Below are positions 33,349-41,418 of a DNA stretch of 43,858 nucleotides, in pieces. The notes below the pieces were generated by a model. It was given only the letters and a program-made list of their open reading frames with translations. It made no database searches and was not told the DNA's origin. Both the position numbers and the translations under genes were made by a program. Origin of the DNA: an uncultured Pelagibacteraceae bacterium (GTDB lineage Bacteria > Pseudomonadota > Alphaproteobacteria > Pelagibacterales > Pelagibacteraceae); contig CACJRK010000010.1 in assembly GCA_902595795.1 (NCBI GenBank), forward strand, positions 1-43,858. The letters are read 5' to 3'. Each line of letters opens with the position of its first letter. The stretch's first letter is position 1.

Positions 33349-34383
33349 ATGAATTACAAAAATTTAGGTAATACCAACATTAAAGTAAGTACAATTTGTC
33401 TCGGCACCATGACTTGGGGAGAGCAAAATACTGAGCTTGAAGCATTTGAGCAAATGGATTTTGCTTTAGATCAAGGAGTAAACTTTTGGGACACCGCCGA
33501 ATTATATGCAGTACCTCCTAGAAAAGAAACCTATGGTGATACAGAGGAAATTATTGGGGACTGGTTTGAAAAAACAAAAAAAAGAGACAAAGTCATTCTA
33601 GCAACAAAAGTTGCTGGTCCAGCAAGAGATTATCTAAGAAGTGGAGAAAATAGTTTTACAGGTCCAAATTTAAAATCTGCTTTAAATAATAGTCTCAAAA
33701 GACTCAAAACTGATTATATTGACTTATATCAACTTCACTGGCCAGAAAGAAATGTAAATAATTTTGGAAGACTTGGTTATGTTCATAAAGAAAATGAATG
33801 GAATAAATTTGAAGATGTTCTTGCAGAATTAAATAAATACATTGATCAGGGAAAAATAAGACACGTTGGTTTATCAAATGAAACCCCTTGGGGAGTTCTA
33901 AATTATCTTCAATTATCTAAAGATAAAAAATTACCAAGAATGATGTCTATTCAAAATCCTTATAGCTTATTAAACAGATCTTACGAAGTTGGATTGGCAG
34001 AAGTTTCTATAAGAGAAAATATTGGTTGCTTAGCGTATTCCCCACTTGCAAGTGGATATTTAACTGGAAAATATAGAGAAAAAAATTTTCCTAAGGGATC
34101 AAGAATGGAAAGAGATTTCGATTTCTGGACGCGCTATAGAAAACCAAATACTGAGGATGCAGTAGAACATTATTATAAAATTAGTGAAAAATTTGATCTA
34201 GATATGAGTCAAATGTCTATAAAATTTTGTGAAATCCAAGACTTTATGACTAGTGTAATAATTGGAGCAACTACAATGGAGCAGTTGAAAACAAACATAG
34301 AAAGTGTAAATGTAAACTTATCTGATGATGTCATTAAAGAAATTAACCAAGTACAAACAATTTATCCAAATCCATGTCCATAA
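33349..34383 (+). CDS. tas: Aldo/keto reductase, Tas-like
   Basis: This 344 aa NADPH-dependent oxidoreductase has an N-terminus (LGTMTWGEQNTE) and blocks DTAELYAVPP, LYQLHWPER, SNETPWGVLNYL, QNPYSLLNRS and GATTMEQLKTNIES that match E. coli Tas. Catalytic candidates are Asp, Tyr and Lys in DTAELY and LATKV, and His in QLHWP. Tas is implicated in tyrosine-auxotroph complementation, and the physiological substrate is unclear. Its end overlaps the IalB-like gene by 10 bases. Confidence 0.92.
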   Translation: MNYKNLGNTNIKVSTICLGTMTWGEQNTELEAFEQMDFALDQGVNFWDTAELYAVPPRKETYGDTEEIIGDWFEKTKKRDKVILATKVAGPARDYLRSGENSFTGPNLKSALNNSLKRLKTDYIDLYQLHWPERNVNNFGRLGYVHKENEWNKFEDVLAELNKYIDQGKIRHVGLSNETPWGVLNYLQLSKDKKLPRMMSIQNPYSLLNRSYEVGLAEVSIRENIGCLAYSPLASGYLTGKYREKNFPKGSRMERDFDFWTRYRKPNTEDAVEHYYKISEKFDLDMSQMSIKFCEIQDFMTSVIIGATTMEQLKTNIESVNVNLSDDVIKEINQVQTIYPNPCP

Positions 34384-34886
34384 TTAAAAAAATTACAATA
34401 TTTTTAGGAATATTTTTTATAAGTGGTATTACCCAACTTTCAGCCCAAGAAATTAAAAAAATAGGCAAATATAAAGATTGGGAGGCAATGGTAGTTTCTG
34501 ATGCTGATGGGAAAGTATGCTTTGCTCAATCACTACCTATTTTGCAAGCACCAAAAATAAATAAAAGAGATGCAAAATTATTTGTAGCTTTCAGACCAAA
34601 TGACAATATTAAAAATGAAGTAAGTGTTACCCCGGGTTATGAATTTAACAAAAGTAATTCAGTGGTAGCTACTTCAGGGAAAAACAAATTTAAATTTGAT
34701 ATTAAAGAACAAGGTTTTGCATGGATTGCTGACAATAAAATTGAATTAAAAATGATAAAACAAATGAGAAAAGGATCTAGAATTATGATTACTGGATACA
34801 ATCAACAAGGTTCTCAAACAATTGATCATTACTCATTACTAGGATTTACTAAAGCTTATAACGCTTCAAGAAAAGCTTGTAGTTAA
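34374..34886 (+). CDS. Invasion-associated locus B (IalB)-like exported protein
   Basis: This 170 aa periplasmic protein has a signal peptide (about 1-25, ending SAQE). The mature domain pattern KIGKYKDWEAMVVSDADGKVCFAQS and a C-terminal ...YSLLGFTKAYNASRKAC with two cysteines (Cys45 and Cys169) form the likely disulphide. This is the common alphaproteobacterial IalB fold. Despite the name from Bartonella, these proteins are widespread in free-living relatives. Function is unknown, perhaps envelope integrity. Starts within the tas end and is followed by argG after 4 bases. Confidence 0.82.
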   Translation: MSIIKKITIFLGIFFISGITQLSAQEIKKIGKYKDWEAMVVSDADGKVCFAQSLPILQAPKINKRDAKLFVAFRPNDNIKNEVSVTPGYEFNKSNSVVATSGKNKFKFDIKEQGFAWIADNKIELKMIKQMRKGSRIMITGYNQQGSQTIDHYSLLGFTKAYNASRKACS

Positions 34887-34890
34887 TTTA

Positions 34891-36078
34891 ATGAAATCAA
34901 AAAAAAAAATTGTTCTAGCTTATTCTGGAGGTCTCGATACCTCTATTATTTTAAAATGGCTTCAAGAAAATTATGATGCTGATGTAATTTGTTATACAGC
35001 AGATGTAGGCCAAGAAATTGATAGAAAAAAAATTATCACTAATGCAAAAAAATTTGGTGTTAAAAATATAATAGTTAAAGATTTAAAAGATATTTTTGTT
35101 AAAGACTACGTTTATCCTATGATAAGAGGACATGCGATATATGAAGGTGTTTATTTATTAGGCACATCGATAGCAAGACCTCTTATTGCAAAAGATCAAA
35201 TAAAAGTAGCAAAAAAATTCAAGGCCTATGCAGTTTCGCATGGAGCAACTGGTAAAGGTAATGATCAAGTTAGATTTGAATTAGGTTATCATTATTTTGG
35301 ACCTAAAATTAAAATCATAGCACCATGGAGAATTTGGAAATTAAAATCTAGAACAGATTTAATTAATTATGCAAAAAAACATGGCATAGCTATACCTAAA
35401 GATAAAAAAGGTGCACCTCCTTTTTCAGTAGATGATAATTTATTTCACACATCAACAGAAGGTAAAGTTTTAGAAAATCCAAAAAATTCTGCACCAGAAT
35501 TTATTTTTCAACGAACTGTTTCTCCAGAAAAGGCTCCTAATAAAGCTTCATTCGTTACTATAAATTTCAAAAATGGTGATCCCTATGGAATTAATGGAAA
35601 AAAAATGTCACCTGCTAAATTATTAACAAAGCTAAACGATCTGGCTGGTAAGAATGGAATTGGAAGAGTCGACTTAGTTGAAAATAGATTTTTAGGCATC
35701 AAATCTAGAGGAGTATATGAAACACCTGGAGGAACTCTCTTGATAAACGCCCATAGAGCGATTGAGTCAGTTACTTTAGATAAAGAAACCATGCATAAAA
35801 AAGATCAGGTAATGTCTAGATATGCTGAATTAATTTATAATGGTTATTGGTATTCAAAAGAAAGATTTAAGCTTCAAAATATTGTGGATTTAAAAAGAAA
35901 AAAAGTTAATGGCTCAGTTAAGCTTAAATTGTACAAAGGGAATATTACAATTCAATCAAGGGTTACTAATAGTAGCGCCTATTCAATGAAAAGAGTTTCA
36001 TTTGAAGAAAACAAGTCATTTAATAAATCTAACGTAGAGAGATTTATTAATTTTCATAAAAAAAAGCTTCGTTCTTAG
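34891..36078 (+). CDS. argG: Argininosuccinate synthase
   Basis: This 395 aa enzyme condenses citrulline and aspartate with ATP in arginine synthesis. The N-type ATP pyrophosphatase loop is AYSGGLDTSII (Ser12-Ser18). Other family blocks are HGATGKGNDQVRFE (about 117-130), PWRIWKL and a C-terminal SVTLDKETMHKKD. Length fits ArgG. The C-terminal ~60 residues are unusually Lys/Asn-rich. No other arginine gene is adjacent. Confidence 0.96.
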   Translation: MKSKKKIVLAYSGGLDTSIILKWLQENYDADVICYTADVGQEIDRKKIITNAKKFGVKNIIVKDLKDIFVKDYVYPMIRGHAIYEGVYLLGTSIARPLIAKDQIKVAKKFKAYAVSHGATGKGNDQVRFELGYHYFGPKIKIIAPWRIWKLKSRTDLINYAKKHGIAIPKDKKGAPPFSVDDNLFHTSTEGKVLENPKNSAPEFIFQRTVSPEKAPNKASFVTINFKNGDPYGINGKKMSPAKLLTKLNDLAGKNGIGRVDLVENRFLGIKSRGVYETPGGTLLINAHRAIESVTLDKETMHKKDQVMSRYAELIYNGYWYSKERFKLQNIVDLKRKKVNGSVKLKLYKGNITIQSRVTNSSAYSMKRVSFEENKSFNKSNVERFINFHKKKLRS

Positions 36079-36136
36079 GTAATTTAGGACAAATTGACAT
36101 TTGTTTAAATTGCAAAAAAAATTATATCCTTGATTT

Positions 36137-36595
36137 ATGGATTCGATAAAAAACTGGATGATAGATGCTGCAAATATTTTATTTGATGATAGTAAAAATG
36201 ATCTGCGTGCACTTCCAAAAACAGTTAGACTACAAATTCTTTTAGTTTTAAGTTTTATATGGACTACAGTTTTTAGCTTATACGTATTCTCTTACACAAC
36301 TTTTGCTTTTGGTTGGGCAGGTCTTTATGTGGCTCACATAGGGTTAATATTTGCTGTCTACATGACGTTTAAACAATTTCATAAAGCAGAAGCAAAATCA
36401 GCTAATGTTTTTCAAACAAAAAATTTTGATCCATTTAAAATAATGGTTATCGTTTTTGTAGTAGTATTTATATTTATATTTTCAAAAGGAATTGAGGTTT
36501 TAACTAGTCCAAACCCAAACTCTTATTCAATCCCTTATGATGGTCCTTTAAAATCTGCAATTGAAAAATGGCTACCATTTAGTAAAGATAAATAA
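36137..36595 (+). CDS. Unknown three-helix membrane protein
   Basis: This 152 aa protein has three hydrophobic helices (about 30-55, 57-78 and 98-118) and a hydrophilic C-terminus with prolines (SPNPNSYSIPYDGP). The N-terminus is amphipathic (MDSIKNWMIDAANILFDD). I do not recognise the family. It is translationally coupled to the PsiE-like gene (TAATG overlap), so both may act together in the membrane. A TTGACA box at 36094-36099 lies upstream, but a well-spaced -10 is not apparent. Confidence 0.7.
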   Translation: MDSIKNWMIDAANILFDDSKNDLRALPKTVRLQILLVLSFIWTTVFSLYVFSYTTFAFGWAGLYVAHIGLIFAVYMTFKQFHKAEAKSANVFQTKNFDPFKIMVIVFVVVFIFIFSKGIEVLTSPNPNSYSIPYDGPLKSAIEKWLPFSKDK

Positions 36596-36975
36596 TGGAT
36601 AAGATAGCAAAAAACTTACAGTTAGCATTAATGGTTATTATCTTAATCAGTACAGTTATTGCTGTTGGGATTGAAATGAAAAACATGTTCTTAAATCAAT
36701 CTGTTACATTAGCTGATTTGCTTTTAATGTTTCTTTATTTAGAAGTTCTTGCAATGGTGAGAGTTTTTTGGAACCAACAATCTATTAGTATTACCCTACC
36801 ACTTCTTATTGCAATTACTGCTCTTGCACGATTTATTATTCTACAAGGTAAAGAAATGGATCCTACTGCACTAGTTTATGAAGCAGTAGCTATTTTGTTA
36901 ATTGCTGGAGCAATTGTTGTTTTAAGATTAAGACATAGTGACAAATTGGGTCTTAAGAAAAAAAAATCAAGATAA
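36595..36975 (+). CDS. psiE: PsiE-like small membrane protein
   Basis: This 126 aa protein has four helices. It matches the PsiE (phosphate-starvation-inducible) pattern: VTLADLLLMFLYLEVLAMVRVFW near 37-59, then a short polar stretch, LIAITALARFIILQGKEMDP, and a last helix ending with a basic tail. It shares one base with the preceding gene. In E. coli PsiE is induced by phosphate starvation; no PHO-type box is visible here. Biochemical function is not known. Confidence 0.8.
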   Translation: MDKIAKNLQLALMVIILISTVIAVGIEMKNMFLNQSVTLADLLLMFLYLEVLAMVRVFWNQQSISITLPLLIAITALARFIILQGKEMDPTALVYEAVAILLIAGAIVVLRLRHSDKLGLKKKKSR

Positions 36976-36981
36976 TTTAAA

Positions 36982-38121
36982 ATGAAATTTGAAGCTTCAA
37001 GGGCTAAGGCCTTAAATCAATTAGATAATTTTGTTGATAATAATCTTGAAGAATATTCAAAATTAAGAAATTTTGATTTTGGACCTGAAAACAGAACTAA
37101 TATATCTTGCCTATCACCATACATAACTCATGGAATAATTAATGAAATAGAAGTAATTCAAAAATCACTAAATAAATTTTCTTTCTCAAAGAATGAAAAG
37201 TTTATTCAAGAAATTCTGTGGCGAACTTATTGGAAAGGTTGGTTAGAACTTAGACCGAATGTTTGGTCAGATTATCTTGTTGAATTAAATCAAATTAGAA
37301 ATGAATTTCAAAATAATCAAGATTATCTTGATGCAATTGAGGGAAAAACAAAAATAGATTGCTTTAATGAATGGGTAAAAGAGCTAAAAGAAAATAATTA
37401 TTTACATAATCACACAAGAATGTGGTTTGCTAGTATTTGGATTTTTACTTTAGAATTACCTTGGCAATTAGGTGCGGAATTTTTCATGCAAAATCTTTAT
37501 GATGGAGATGCTGCATCAAATACTCTTGGATGGCGATGGGTTGCAGGTGTTCAAACTCAAGGAAAACATTACCTTGCAAGTGAATGGAATATCAAAAAAT
37601 TTACTAACAATAGATTTCAAAATATAAAATTAAATGAAAATGCTCCTCCAAAAATAACTGAAAAATCTTATCAAATAATGAAACAAAATTTTAATAACCC
37701 AACAAATATTGAAGAAAAAAATCTTTTAATTTTTGAAAACAATCTATCGTTTGAAATTACTGACTTTAAAGAAAACAACTTTAAGAAAATTTACTTAGTT
37801 TCTAACAAAAATGAAAATAGATCCATAAAACTCAGTGAAAAATTAGTGAAATTTAAATCTCAGTTAATAGAAGACCAAGGACAGAGATTAAAAGATCAAT
37901 CTATTAATTGCCAGGTTGTGGATATAAGTGAATTAAGAAGTATTGAAAATTGTTACGGTTTGTATCCAACAGTAGGTGAAAATTTAGATTTTTTGAATTA
38001 CAATAATTTAAAGATAGATTTTTTATATAGAAATCTTGATCAATTAGCTTGGCAATACTGCAATAAAGGATTTTTTAATTTTAAAAATTATATTCCCAAA
38101 ATAATTTCAACTTTTAACTAA
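36982..38121 (+). CDS. Cryptochrome/photolyase-like FAD-binding protein with C-terminal second domain
   Basis: This 379 aa protein begins directly with the helical FAD-binding domain (residues about 1-215). The cryptochrome landmarks are LSPYITHGII, ILWRTYWKGWLELRP, HNHTRMWFASIWIF and DGDAASNTLGWRWVAG. It has no N-terminal alpha/beta antenna domain. Instead, about 150 residues follow (220-379), rich in strands and helices (LLIFENNLSFEI, KKIYLVSNKNENRSIKL, NCQVVDISELRSI). These might be the photolyase alpha/beta domain in permuted order. DNA-repair ability is uncertain because the usual TGYP-DA-M region is replaced by KTKIDCFNEW. Overlaps the convergent small gene by 4 bases. Confidence 0.8.
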   Translation: MKFEASRAKALNQLDNFVDNNLEEYSKLRNFDFGPENRTNISCLSPYITHGIINEIEVIQKSLNKFSFSKNEKFIQEILWRTYWKGWLELRPNVWSDYLVELNQIRNEFQNNQDYLDAIEGKTKIDCFNEWVKELKENNYLHNHTRMWFASIWIFTLELPWQLGAEFFMQNLYDGDAASNTLGWRWVAGVQTQGKHYLASEWNIKKFTNNRFQNIKLNENAPPKITEKSYQIMKQNFNNPTNIEEKNLLIFENNLSFEITDFKENNFKKIYLVSNKNENRSIKLSEKLVKFKSQLIEDQGQRLKDQSINCQVVDISELRSIENCYGLYPTVGENLDFLNYNNLKIDFLYRNLDQLAWQYCNKGFFNFKNYIPKIISTFN

Positions 38122-38339
38122 AACCAACGAACCATCCCGATAATTCCAGCTGTTGCATAAAAAAATTGTAATAACAAAATTCCTCTATGACCACCCCTAT
38201 AAGCCCAAATTCCTATTAAAATAGCTGACAAAAGCAATAGACAAAAACCAAAAAATTCTATTCCTATGTTTAAAGCAACAAACAAAGAATACAATATTGC
38301 AGTTATAACCCCTGCCCATTCAATAATTTTATTATTCAT
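38118..38339 (-). CDS. 73-residue three-helix membrane protein, unknown
   Basis: This short, highly hydrophobic protein has three probable helices (about 8-26, 28-46 and 55-70), joined by a loop with YRGGHRG. It overlaps the amidotransferase stop by 4 bases (ATGA) and the convergent cryptochrome-like gene's end by 4 bases, consistent with a real gene in the photolyase operon. I do not recognise the family. Confidence 0.65.
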   Translation of the reverse strand: MNNKIIEWAGVITAILYSLFVALNIGIEFFGFCLLLLSAILIGIWAYRGGHRGILLLQFFYATAGIIGMVRWF

Positions 38340-39055
38340 AAAAGTTTTTTAAAATTATTATAAAGGATTGTAGAATAGTTATTCATATCTTTCATATTAT
38401 CTTTTGCAGCTTGATCAAACTTTTCTAATGCACCATTACCAAGCTGATCCTCTAAAGCTTTTTTGTATTCTGGAACACAGCCCCACTCATTGACTGTAGT
38501 ATCTTTTATTTCTATATGAAATTGAATTCCATAAGCATGGTTTCGATATTTAAAAATTTGACACTTGGTGATTGGGGAAGAGGCTAATAAAGTTACATCT
38601 TTATTATTCTCAATACCTTGAACCTCATAAGAATGCCATTGTAAACTTTTAATCTTATTAGGAAATTTTGAAAATAATTTATCTTCATCTTTTTTATTAG
38701 AGAAATTAATATCCATAATTCCTATTTCTGCTGGATTGGATTTAACCACTTTTCCTCCGACTACTTCTCCTAAAAGCTGACAACCTAAACAAAAACCTAA
38801 ATAAGGTTTTTTTAGATTAACAACAAATTCTTTAATTGCTTTTTTTTCCTCTATTAACCAAGGATATTCTTGTTCCATATAGGTATCCATTGGACCCCCC
38901 ATGCAAAACATTCCATCAAATTTACTTAAATCATCTGGTATTTTTTCACCTTCATCTAACTCAATGGTAGTTAAGTTAAATCCATCAGCTAACATTAAAT
39001 CTTTAATATAACCTGGGTCTTCTATTTTAATATGCTGTAAGACTATTATATTCAC
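38336..39055 (-). CDS. Class I glutamine amidotransferase-like protein (GMP synthase GATase type)
   Basis: This 239 aa single-domain protein has the GATase1 nucleophile elbow GFCLGCQLLGE with Cys89, and the His/Glu partner motif YGIQFHIEI with His180 and Glu182. No synthetase domain is fused, so it resembles free-standing GuaA-like amidotransferases or gamma-glutamyl hydrolases. It starts with GTG at 39055, 5 bases after the DUF2256 gene, in the same unit as the photolyase-related protein. The ammonia acceptor is unknown. No strong ribosome binding site is visible. Confidence 0.85.
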   Translation of the reverse strand: MNIIVLQHIKIEDPGYIKDLMLADGFNLTTIELDEGEKIPDDLSKFDGMFCMGGPMDTYMEQEYPWLIEEKKAIKEFVVNLKKPYLGFCLGCQLLGEVVGGKVVKSNPAEIGIMDINFSNKKDEDKLFSKFPNKIKSLQWHSYEVQGIENNKDVTLLASSPITKCQIFKYRNHAYGIQFHIEIKDTTVNEWGCVPEYKKALEDQLGNGALEKFDQAAKDNMKDMNNYSTILYNNFKKLL

Positions 39056-39060
39056 TAAGC

Positions 39061-39189
39061 TTAGCTTAGCTTAGAACACTTCTTGGAACAATATTTTACT
39101 CTATCCCAATTCAACTTCCATTTTTTCCGCCATGTAAAAGGTCTTTTACAGACTGGACATGTTTTAGTGGGTAAATTTTCCTTTTTCAT
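39061..39189 (-). CDS. DUF2256 zinc-binding small protein
   Basis: This 42 aa protein is easily missed by gene finders. It begins at ATG 39189, overlapping the photolyase-related stop as TGATG, and ends at TAA 39063-39061. The sequence carries two Cys pairs, CPVC (11-14) and the later YCSKKC (Cys34, Cys38), around [16 protein letters not shown]. That is the DUF2256 signature. DUF2256 genes are commonly found beside photolyase/cryptochrome-related genes. Four cysteines suggest a zinc site. The role is not known; the coupling here supports a joint function. Confidence 0.88.
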   Translation of the reverse strand: MKKENLPTKTCPVCKRPFTWRKKWKLNWDRVKYCSKKCSKLS

Positions 39190-40679
39190 CAAATTGTATT
39201 TTGTTTAATGAATTTATCGGCTTCTGATAAAATTAATTTTTTTCTTTCAGATTTCATTTTGTCAAATATCCTCACCATCATCGACAAACGAGGATTTTTT
39301 AAAAAAAATTTTCTATTTCTATCGATGAACCTCCAGTACAAACCATCCATGGTGTTACACCAATCACCTTTCTTAAAGTCCATCATTTTCATAAAATATG
39401 CAGATCCACAAATATAAGGTTTGGTTGCAAAAATTCCTCCATCACTAAATAATCCCATCCCATATACATTTGGAACCATTACCCAATCTGAGGAGTCTAC
39501 AAACATCTCCATGAACCACTTATAAACAATTTTTGGCTTTAACTCACAAAGGTTCATTATGTTTGATAAGATCATTAATCTTTCAATGTGATGTGACCAA
39601 CCATTATTAACCGCATTTTTAATTGCATAATCTAAAGGTGGAAGACCAGTGGTACCATCATACCAAGAACTCTTCATTTTTCTATTTTGTTTAAAAAAAT
39701 TTCCAGTTTCCATTTCTTTTGAATATGACTGATAAATTCCACGCATAAATTCTCGCCAACCAATCACCTGGCGGATGTAGCCCTCTAAAGAATTAATTCT
39801 AATTTTATTTTTCTTATGAAAGTCTAAAACTTTTTCGATAACGAATTCAGGAGTAATTAAACCTAAATTTATATAAGGACTTAATGCGCTATGGAACAAA
39901 ATATTATTTTTCTGATCAACTGCATCCTCATAATCACCAAAAAGATTAGATTTTTCTTTTATAAAAAAATTTAAAAGTTTAACTACGTCTTCAAATTCTG
40001 TTGCAAACCAAAAATTATCTGTGCTTCCTGGATGATTTTTAAATTCTTTTTCAATAATAGTCTTTAATTTTTTTGTATGACTAGTTTCATTGATTTTTGG
40101 AAATTTAGGAATTGAAATATTTTTAGGTAATTTGTTTCTGTTATCTTCATCAAAGCTCCATTTCCCCCCGATTGGATTACCGTCTGAACCCATCAATATT
40201 CCAGATTTTTTTCTAACATCTTTGTAGAAAGTTGCCATAAAAGGTTTTTTTGATTTTGATAAATAATTTTTAAATTCAGCTCTTGAATTTAAAAACATAG
40301 GAGTTTGAACAACATTCCAGTGTATTTTTTCTTTTTTTAAAAATTGTAAAATTTTTTTTTCAAAAAATTTATCCTCTACTTCAAAACTTGAAATTTCATT
40401 TACTTTTTTTTGTGTAATTGTTTTTTTTAATTTTTTTAAATAATCAGCATTAAATTCTTTATCTTCGATTTTAAGATAATCTAATTTAAATTTGTTTTTT
40501 CTTAACCCATCGGCATAAGAACGCATCGAAGATAAAAATAATAAAATTTTTTGTTTATGATGCTTTTCATAAGTGCATAAACCCTTATCTTCAGCCATAA
40601 AAAACAGGTGGTCTTTTTTGAAGCGGTCTAGGTATTTTATTGGAAATAATTGATTACCAAGTATAAAAAATAACTTCAT
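39189..40679 (-). CDS. Cryptochrome/photolyase-related protein (FeS-BCP-like family, lacking CxxC cluster ligands)
   Basis: This 496 aa flavoprotein has an N-terminal alpha/beta domain (about 1-190, opening [10 protein letters not shown]) and a helical FAD domain. Landmarks in the second domain are [54 protein letters not shown] and [11 protein letters not shown]. This is the deoxyribodipyrimidine photolyase-related (PhrB) family. In iron-sulfur members a C-x-x-C and a further Cys lie in the loop before LYW. Here only Cys441 remains and the loop is shortened (KKGDWC), so a [4Fe-4S] cluster is unlikely. It may repair (6-4) photoproducts or act as a light sensor. Coupled to DUF2256 and the amidotransferase. 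Confidence 0.88.
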   Translation of the reverse strand: MKLFFILGNQLFPIKYLDRFKKDHLFFMAEDKGLCTYEKHHKQKILLFLSSMRSYADGLRKNKFKLDYLKIEDKEFNADYLKKLKKTITQKKVNEISSFEVEDKFFEKKILQFLKKEKIHWNVVQTPMFLNSRAEFKNYLSKSKKPFMATFYKDVRKKSGILMGSDGNPIGGKWSFDEDNRNKLPKNISIPKFPKINETSHTKKLKTIIEKEFKNHPGSTDNFWFATEFEDVVKLLNFFIKEKSNLFGDYEDAVDQKNNILFHSALSPYINLGLITPEFVIEKVLDFHKKNKIRINSLEGYIRQVIGWREFMRGIYQSYSKEMETGNFFKQNRKMKSSWYDGTTGLPPLDYAIKNAVNNGWSHHIERLMILSNIMNLCELKPKIVYKWFMEMFVDSSDWVMVPNVYGMGLFSDGGIFATKPYICGSAYFMKMMDFKKGDWCNTMDGLYWRFIDRNRKFFLKNPRLSMMVRIFDKMKSERKKLILSEADKFIKQNTI

Positions 40680-40706
40680 AGTTAAATATAACTAATAAAA
40701 TTTTTT

Positions 40707-41417
40707 ATGTCAGAAAAATATGTAATTTTTGGTGCGACAGGTTCTATTGGGTCAAGTTTAGCGGAACAATTAAAAAACTCTGGAAACGATATTCATTTAG
40801 TTGGAAGAAATGAAAGTGAACTTAGTTCTGTCTCTGAAAAACTTGGATGCTCACATACCGTTGCAGATGTTTTAGAAGATGGGTTTATAGAAAAAGTTAA
40901 ATCAGATATTTCTGAAATTAAAGGCCTAGCTTATTGTGTAGGTTCAATTGATTTGAAACCATTAAGAATGGTAAATGAACAAGACTTTCAGAAATGCATG
41001 AAACTTAATCTTTATTCTGCTGTAGAAGCTATTAAAGGATATCAGGAAAGTTTAAAAAAAAATAAAGGTTCAATAGTGTTATTTTCAACTGTTGCCGCAC
41101 AAAGAGGTTTTACCAATCATGCAATAATAGCTTCAGCAAAAGCAGCTGTAGAAGGTTTGACGGTTTCTCTTGCAGCTGAATTTGCTCCAAACATTAGAGT
41201 AAATTGCGTAGCACCAAGTTTAACAAAATCCAAAATAGCAGAACCAATGTTAAAAAATACTGCTATAGCTGAAGGTATTGCAAAAGCACATCCCCTTAAA
41301 AGATTAGGCGAAGGTAAAGACTCTGCTGCTCTTGCTAAATTCCTACTAACAGAAGATAGTTCTTGGGTTACAGGTCAAATAATTGCTGTAGATGGTGGTA
41401 GATCTAAACTTTCATAA
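40707..41417 (+). CDS. Atypical short-chain dehydrogenase lacking the catalytic Tyr
   Basis: This 236 aa SDR has the dinucleotide motif GATGSIG (9-15), Asn101 and Ser127, and the usual C-terminal Pro-Ser loop (NCVAPSLTKSKIA). In the YxxxK motif the Tyr position is Ile141 (HAIIASAK with Lys145). Related sequences of this type exist, but without Tyr a standard SDR reaction is doubtful. It might still bind nucleotide or act differently. It is divergent from the photolyase gene (27-base gap) and followed by the PQQ-type dehydrogenase. Confidence 0.88.
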   Translation: MSEKYVIFGATGSIGSSLAEQLKNSGNDIHLVGRNESELSSVSEKLGCSHTVADVLEDGFIEKVKSDISEIKGLAYCVGSIDLKPLRMVNEQDFQKCMKLNLYSAVEAIKGYQESLKKNKGSIVLFSTVAAQRGFTNHAIIASAKAAVEGLTVSLAAEFAPNIRVNCVAPSLTKSKIAEPMLKNTAIAEGIAKAHPLKRLGEGKDSAALAKFLLTEDSSWVTGQIIAVDGGRSKLS

Positions 41418-41418
41418 A

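Noticed and set aside
36079-36136. Perfect TTGACA box as a promoter for the 152 aa gene, and a weak ACAAAT/ATTTGT hairpin after argG
   Set aside because: The only good -10-like TATAT lies more than 20 bases away. The 6 bp AT-rich stem has no T-tract, so neither is convincing.
39056-39074. Tandem GCTTA repeat (about four copies) at the DUF2256/amidotransferase junction
   Set aside because: It is short, lies partly within the DUF2256 coding end, and is plausible as chance in AT-rich DNA; no copies were seen elsewhere.
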